Shown: positions 59,942 to 64,000 of the stretch, one piece after another | How positions within the stretch are numbered: position 1 is the first letter of the stretch | How the letters are laid out: the number at the start of each line of letters is the position of its first letter | Assembly (NCBI GenBank): GCA_038120295.1 | Contig: JAYOLL010000009.1 | Coordinates: forward strand, 1 to 64,000 | DNA: 64,000 nucleotides | Reading direction: 5' to 3' | Origin: JAYOEY01 sp038120295 | GTDB lineage: Bacteria > Pseudomonadota > Alphaproteobacteria > MPNO01 > UBA2964 | The notes under the pieces: model-generated | Databases searched by the model: none | Seen by the model: only the letters and a program-made list of their open reading frames with translations | Told to the model about the DNA's origin: nothing | Made by a program: the position numbers and the translations under genes

Positions 59942-62638
59942 TCAGTCCAGGATGCGCTGCCACCAGCCCCGGCGCGGCGCTTCGGGTTTTTCGTCGCTGA
60001 CAACCGGATTTCCGGATCCCTCCGGTTCCTTCTGCTCAGGAGCGTTATCGGCTGGAGCGGAGGCGGCGATTTCAGGCGCGCGAGCCTCATCGCTTTCCGC
60101 GTCCTTTTCGGCGCTCTCGGGCGCATCCTCAGGCGAATTCTCCGATGCGATTTCTGTCGAGTGCTCGGGCTCGCTGCTGGGCGCGCTATCGGGTGGTTCG
60201 GCTTCCGTTCCGGAGGCGTCTTCAGCGGTGATGTCAGCGGCAGCCGCGTCCGCGATCTGGGCTTCTTCGCCCGGAGCGGTCGTGTCGTCGCCGGATGTCT
60301 GGGTGTCATCCGCATCGGATTTCTGAGTTCTTCTGCGACCGCCGCGACGTCCGCGACGGCGGCGACGCGGTTTCGATTCGTCGTCCTCGCTGGCGTCCCC
60401 GTTGGCGTCCCCGTTGGCGTCCCCGTTGGCGTCCCCGTTGGCGTCAATGCCGGCGGTTTCTGCGGACTCTTCAACGGGTTTTGCGGAAGTTTCCGTGTCA
60501 GCGACGCCTGCTTCCTCTTTTGCATTCTCCAAAGCGTTCTCGGGAGCGGTATCCTTGCGGCGGCGGCGGCGTGAACGGCGTCTGCGGCCAGAAGGCTTTG
60601 TTCCCTGCGTGTCGGTGTCGTCGCCGGCAGATTCGGTCTCTTCTTCTGCGGACGTTTTGTCTTCCGTCCCCGCGGACTGGCGTCCCTTGACCCGGTCGAG
60701 CTGGACATCATTCATCGACATCGATTCGTCGCCCAGTATCTGGACGGAAAATCCGCACCGTTCCTCTATCGCGGTCAGTGTCGGGCGCTTTTGATTGAGC
60801 ACGTAAAGCGCGACGGACGTGGGCACTGTGACCGAAATCTCACTGCTGCGATTTCGTGTGCCTTCTTCCTCGATCATGCGCAGGACACGCACCGCCATCG
60901 ACTCGATGGACCGGACATGTCCGGTGCCGCCGCAATGCGCGCAAATGTTGCTGCTGGTTTCGATCAGGCTCGGCCTCATGCGCTGGCGCGAAAGTTCAAG
61001 GAGCCCGAAAGTGCTGATCCGGCCGAGCTGAATGCGCGCGCGATCCGATTTGACGGCTTCCTTGAACCGTTTTTCGACGGCGCGCTGATTACGCGATTCA
61101 TCCATATCGATGAAATCGATGACGATCAGACCCGCGAGGTCGCGAAGACGAAGTTGCAAAGCGACTTCGCTGGCAGCTTCCAGGTTTGTTTTGAGGGCGG
61201 TTTCCTCGATATTGCGCTCGCGCGTCGACCGGCCCGAGTTTACGTCGATTGCGACCAGCGCTTCGGTCTGGTCGATGACGATGTAGCCGCCCGATTTGAG
61301 CTGGACGATCGGGCTGTGCATCGCCTCCAGCAGACTTTCCACCTGGTATCTGTGGAACAGCGGAATCGTGTCGTCGCGGTAAGGCTGAACCCGCTTGGCG
61401 TGGCTCGGCATCATCATCCGCATGACTTTCTTCGCCGCCTGATAGGCGACGTTGCCCTCGACGAGCACTTCCTCGATTTCGCGCGAATACAGATCGCGGA
61501 TGGCGCGTTTGATCAGGTCGCCTTCCTCGTAGACCAGTGCCGGAGCCGCCGATTCCAGCGTCAAGGTACGTATTTCCTCCCACAGACGCATAAGGTAATC
61601 GAAGTCCCGCTTGATCTCGGACTTGTTCCGCTCCATGCCTGCGGTCCGCATGATCACGCCCATGCCATCCGGAATATCCAGGTTCTTCAGCAGGTCCCGC
61701 AGCCGGCGCCGGTCAGTCGCGTTGGTGATTTTACGCGATACCCCGCCGCCATTGCGCGACGTGTTGGGCATCAGAACGCAGTAACGTCCGGCCAGAGAAA
61801 GGTAGGTGGTGAGTGCTGCGCCCTTGTTGCCGCGTTCTTCCTTTACCACCTGAACCAGCAGGATCTGACGCCGTTTGATGACTTCCTGAATCTTGTATCG
61901 CCGCATCGGGTGGTCGCGACGGTCGCCGCGCTGTCGTCGGCCGCGTGATCTGGAGCCGGGTTTCCCCGATCCTTTTTCGGCCTCGTCATCACCCTCGGCG
62001 GCTTCTTCCTCCGCTTCGGCGTTGTCTTCACCCTCATCGTCCCTACGCTCTTCGTCACTGCTGTGATCGGAGTCGGCATCGTCGGGTTCTTCTTCGCTGG
62101 CACTGGCCTCTCGGTCGCCGGAGTCGTTCTCTGAGTCGTCCGCCCCTGCCTCTGCTTCCGTGTCAGATCCAGCGTTAGCTTCCGCCTCCGGCGCTTCGTC
62201 TTCGTCGGATTCAGCCTTGTCGGCGTCTTCGCTATCCTCCGACGCCTCCGCAGCTTCCGCGTCGTCGGGCGAGTCGCCGTCTTCCTCGTCTTCGGGTACG
62301 TCGCCGTCGATCGAGTCGACATGCGCCTGGGCCGCCATTGCATTTTCTTCGAACAGGGCGACGTCGCGCTTCAGCGCTTCGCGATCTTCGACCGGAATCT
62401 GGTAATAGTCCGGGTGGATTTCGTTAAAGGCGAGAAACCCGTGCCGGTTTCCGCCGAAATCGACGAACGCCGCCTGTAGCGAGGGCTCCACCCTCATAAC
62501 CTTCGCCAGATAGATATTCCCCTTTAGCTGGGATTTGGCGGAAGATTCTATGTCGTATTCTTCCAGACGATTGCCATCGGCAATGACGACGCGGACCTCT
62601 TCTGTATGGGTCCCGTCGATCAGCATGCGCTTGTTCAT
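59942..62638 (-). CDS. rne: ribonuclease E/G
   Basis: 898-residue endoribonuclease central to mRNA decay and rRNA processing. The N-terminal S1 domain (KGNIYLAKVMRVEPSLQAAF, VDFGGNRHGFL) is interrupted at residues about 108-225 by a very acidic Asp/Glu/Ser insertion, known for alphaproteobacterial RNase E. Then come the 5' sensor, the DNase-I-like catalytic core (IVIDQTEALVAIDVNSGRST; LAGLIVIDFIDMDESRNQR) with its Mg aspartates, and the zinc link CAHCGGTGH. The C-terminal third is disordered, with Arg-rich blocks, a DANG repeat (about 731-750) and a Trp/Arg end. It is shorter than the E. coli enzyme and keeps a scaffold tail. Confidence 0.95.
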   Translation of the reverse strand: MNKRMLIDGTHTEEVRVVIADGNRLEEYDIESSAKSQLKGNIYLAKVMRVEPSLQAAFVDFGGNRHGFLAFNEIHPDYYQIPVEDREALKRDVALFEENAMAAQAHVDSIDGDVPEDEEDGDSPDDAEAAEASEDSEDADKAESDEDEAPEAEANAGSDTEAEAGADDSENDSGDREASASEEEPDDADSDHSSDEERRDDEGEDNAEAEEEAAEGDDEAEKGSGKPGSRSRGRRQRGDRRDHPMRRYKIQEVIKRRQILLVQVVKEERGNKGAALTTYLSLAGRYCVLMPNTSRNGGGVSRKITNATDRRRLRDLLKNLDIPDGMGVIMRTAGMERNKSEIKRDFDYLMRLWEEIRTLTLESAAPALVYEEGDLIKRAIRDLYSREIEEVLVEGNVAYQAAKKVMRMMMPSHAKRVQPYRDDTIPLFHRYQVESLLEAMHSPIVQLKSGGYIVIDQTEALVAIDVNSGRSTRERNIEETALKTNLEAASEVALQLRLRDLAGLIVIDFIDMDESRNQRAVEKRFKEAVKSDRARIQLGRISTFGLLELSRQRMRPSLIETSSNICAHCGGTGHVRSIESMAVRVLRMIEEEGTRNRSSEISVTVPTSVALYVLNQKRPTLTAIEERCGFSVQILGDESMSMNDVQLDRVKGRQSAGTEDKTSAEEETESAGDDTDTQGTKPSGRRRRSRRRRRKDTAPENALENAKEEAGVADTETSAKPVEESAETAGIDANGDANGDANGDANGDASEDDESKPRRRRRGRRGGRRRTQKSDADDTQTSGDDTTAPGEEAQIADAAAADITAEDASGTEAEPPDSAPSSEPEHSTEIASENSPEDAPESAEKDAESDEARAPEIAASAPADNAPEQKEPEGSGNPVVSDEKPEAPRRGWWQRILD
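60390..60449 (-). repeat. rne: 12-bp tandem repeat inside rne (DANG codons)
   Basis: Five consecutive 12-base units, TTGGCGTCCCCG on the plus strand, with small changes in the first and last. They encode (Asp-Ala-Asn-Gly)4 in the disordered C-terminal region. Unit length is a multiple of three, so copy-number change would keep the frame. Confidence 0.85.
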
Positions 62639-63112
62639 TGTTCGTTTTCGCTCCGAGTACGCACCCCGTGCCCGTGCGAACGGCAGGCGGGGAGCGTCAC
62701 GTTTTTAGCGAAGTCCGCGGCATCCGGCGTCGACCTGCGAAATCCTCTTTGCATGTGTTCCGGAAATCGGAACAGCCCGGATTATATGCCGGGTTGCAGG
62801 GGCGCTCGAAACTGTCAGTGCGGACTTCGGGTTAATCCGAAATAAAACCGTGTGGTTCAAACGCAGGGCTTCGGGACATCGCCGTCCGGCGACAATTTTC
62901 TCCGGGCCCCGCGTTCCCGCGACGATTATTCATCGTGCGGATACTCACGGTCTGTTCGCAACAGCGATAGAATACGCTCCTGTCGGAAAATCTACAACTC
63001 GATTGTTAGGAGGCATATTCACATCGAATTTACCGATCCATGCCAATACTTACCTTGAATTAACCCTATTATTAAGACAATATGTTGGAACTCCATTAAT
63101 CCGAGCCACTAT
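62639..63112. other. 474-bp divergent rne/amiC control region
   Basis: No gene seen. The rne side (62639-62840) is GC-rich and would be its leader; it contains a CCCGG-ATTATATG-CCGGG hairpin (about 62776-62793) and TTCGG-GTTAAT-CCGAA (about 62824-62839). The amiC side (62990-63110) is markedly AT-richer and should hold that promoter; TTGAAT at 63055-63060 is a possible -35. Long leaders upstream of rne are usual because RNase E controls its own message. Confidence 0.45.
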
Positions 63113-64000
63113 ATGTGTGCAATGTATCGCAAATGGGTCGGTTTGGCGGCTGGCTTGCTATGCTTCCTGGGAATTTCGATTCCGGCGCCAGCCACTCAGA
63201 TGGCCGAATCCGTTCGGATTGGCGACTATCAGTCCACGACACGGTTCGTTCTCGACCTTGACGGTCCTGTGGAATTTCGGGTCTTCACCTTGGCCAACCC
63301 CTACCGGGTGGTTGTCGATCTGCCGGAAATAGCCTGGCGTTTTAACCCGCGTGATATCCCGAAAGGAAAACGCATAACGGGATACCGGTTCGGTCTTTTT
63401 CAACCAGGGCAGTCGCGTATCGTTATCGATGCCTCCGGGCCGGTAAACGTATCGAATGCATTCCTGTTGCCGCCCAAGGGCAAGTTCGGTCATCGGCTCG
63501 TGATCGATCTGATCGATACGTCCGCAGAGGCGTTTCTCAAGGCGGTGAGGCCCCCGACTGCGTTCCCGACGCGTTCGAGGGAACAGATCCGGCAACCCAG
63601 CGCCCCGCCCAGGGCCGATGCCAGAAAACCGCGCAAGAAGGAACTGCCGCTGATCGCGATCGATCCCGGTCATGGCGGCGTCGATCCGGGCGCCCAGGGC
63701 AGGGGCGGGACGCTTGAGAAAGACATTGTACTCCGCCAGGCCCGGGAGCTACGCCGACGGCTTCTTGAAACCGGCCGCTACCGCGTCGTTCTGACCCGCA
63801 ACCGCGACATTTTTGTCAGGCTGCGTGAGCGGATTGCCATCGCCCAGCGCGCCGGCGCCGATATTTTCATTTCGCTACATGCGGATTCGATCGCCAATCG
63901 CCGCGTGCGCGGCGGGTCGGTCTATACGCTTTCCGAGAAGGCGTCCGACAGGGAGGCAGAAGCGCTCGCCGCGAAGGAAAACAAGGCCGACATCATCGCC
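63113..64000 (+). CDS. amiC: N-acetylmuramoyl-L-alanine amidase, AmiC type (partial, runs off window)
   Basis: The first 296 residues of a periplasmic cell-separation amidase. A signal peptide (WVGLAAGLLCFLGISIPAPA) is followed by an AMIN domain (residues about 35-140: YQSTTRFVLDLDGPVEFRVF, NPYRVVVDLPE, GYRFGLFQPGQSRIVID), a basic Pro-rich linker, and the Amidase_3 catalytic domain starting LIAIDPGHGGVDPGAQG, with GTLEKDIVL (Glu) and ISLHADS (His) as zinc ligands. The start is ATG at 63113 or 63122; neither has a strong ribosome site. The 3' end lies beyond the window. Adjacent rne, divergent, is the common alphaproteobacterial arrangement. Confidence 0.93.
   Translation, partial: MCAMYRKWVGLAAGLLCFLGISIPAPATQMAESVRIGDYQSTTRFVLDLDGPVEFRVFTLANPYRVVVDLPEIAWRFNPRDIPKGKRITGYRFGLFQPGQSRIVIDASGPVNVSNAFLLPPKGKFGHRLVIDLIDTSAEAFLKAVRPPTAFPTRSREQIRQPSAPPRADARKPRKKELPLIAIDPGHGGVDPGAQGRGGTLEKDIVLRQARELRRRLLETGRYRVVLTRNRDIFVRLRERIAIAQRAGADIFISLHADSIANRRVRGGSVYTLSEKASDREAEALAAKENKADIIA

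Noticed and set aside
60390..60449. Regularly spaced short repeats considered as a CRISPR array
   Set aside because: Units are 12 bp, directly adjacent without spacers, and code for DANG inside rne.
63060..63075. Second CtrA-like site upstream of amiC
   Set aside because: The two TTAA half-sites are separated by eight bases, not seven.

Overview
The window is about 64 kb of GC-rich chromosome from an alphaproteobacterium, most likely a Rhodospirillales-like lineage. Support for this comes from the NDUFA12-type complex I accessory gene, an aroQ-accB-accC-aat neighbourhood, a clpS-clpA pair with a perfect CtrA-type box (TTAA-N7-TTAAC) upstream, RNase E with a long acidic insertion in its S1 domain, PAS_5-like and DUF2155 proteins, and palindromic intergenic repeats of the CGTCATGCCCGGG and CATCCTGAGGAGG kinds. 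I saw no phage genes, transposase, tRNA, rRNA or CRISPR array. Most of the sequence looks like core chromosome with catabolic and transport islands.

Layout. 0.1-5.3 kb: a small XRE regulator, then a minus-strand run yciB-panE-leuC-leuD (leucine and pantothenate biosynthesis), a dienelactone-hydrolase-like enzyme and a DUF2141 protein. 5.3-7 kb: three small exported-protein genes. A Lys-rich protein is split by a frameshift at an A AAA AAG heptamer, an Lpp/OprI-like lipoprotein is out of frame with its signal peptide, and the third is a PEP-CTERM-like anchored protein. 7.2-12.4 kb: an unassigned catabolic operon (MetE/UROD-like protein, LigI-like lactonase, split sulfopyruvate/phosphonopyruvate-decarboxylase-like ThDP enzyme, amidase, gamma-carbonic-anhydrase-like protein). 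12.4-21.1 kb: a VOC protein, an orphan molybdenum hydroxylase large subunit with a TrmO-like gene, a GST, two tandem UbiD decarboxylases and an enoyl-CoA hydratase. 21.4-24.7 kb: glycine betaine synthesis from glycine (GSMT, SDMT) with a BCCT transporter. 24.7-30.7 kb: two divergent catabolic/transport operons around an 8+8 bp inverted repeat. 30.7-33.3 kb: DUF3179, VWA and TIM14-like J-domain proteins.

33.4-37.5 kb: nucleotide-sugar synthesis for envelope polysaccharide (galU, ugd, phosphomannomutase/phosphoglucomutase) plus a gamma-glutamylcyclotransferase-like gene. 37.5-41.8 kb: a D,D-carboxypeptidase with SPOR domain, then clpS-clpA. 41.9-46.4 kb: a FemAB-like acyltransferase, RidA, and an 872-residue protein homologous to class II ribonucleotide reductase (NrdJ) that has lost its catalytic motifs. 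Its promoter region nevertheless carries a canonical NrdR box; this is the most unusual object in the window. 46.8-51.8 kb: NDUFA12, mlaD, a methyltransferase and DUF2155 on the plus strand, meeting aroQ-accB-accC-aat on the minus strand. 52-59.8 kb: PAS protein, membrane protein, ornithine-decarboxylase-type enzyme, maleylacetoacetate isomerase, DsbA-like and M48 periplasmic proteins, a gamma-glutamyltransferase-like lipoprotein and an aminotransferase. 59.9-64 kb: rne, divergent from a truncated amiC.

Functional threads: envelope building and maintenance (dac, amiC, galU/ugd/pgm, mlaD, M48, DsbA), the bacterial N-degron pathway (aat, clpS, clpA within 10 kb), osmoprotection (betaine), and several catabolic modules whose substrates cannot be read from sequence. 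Family names rest on recognising motifs by eye; no database search was possible.
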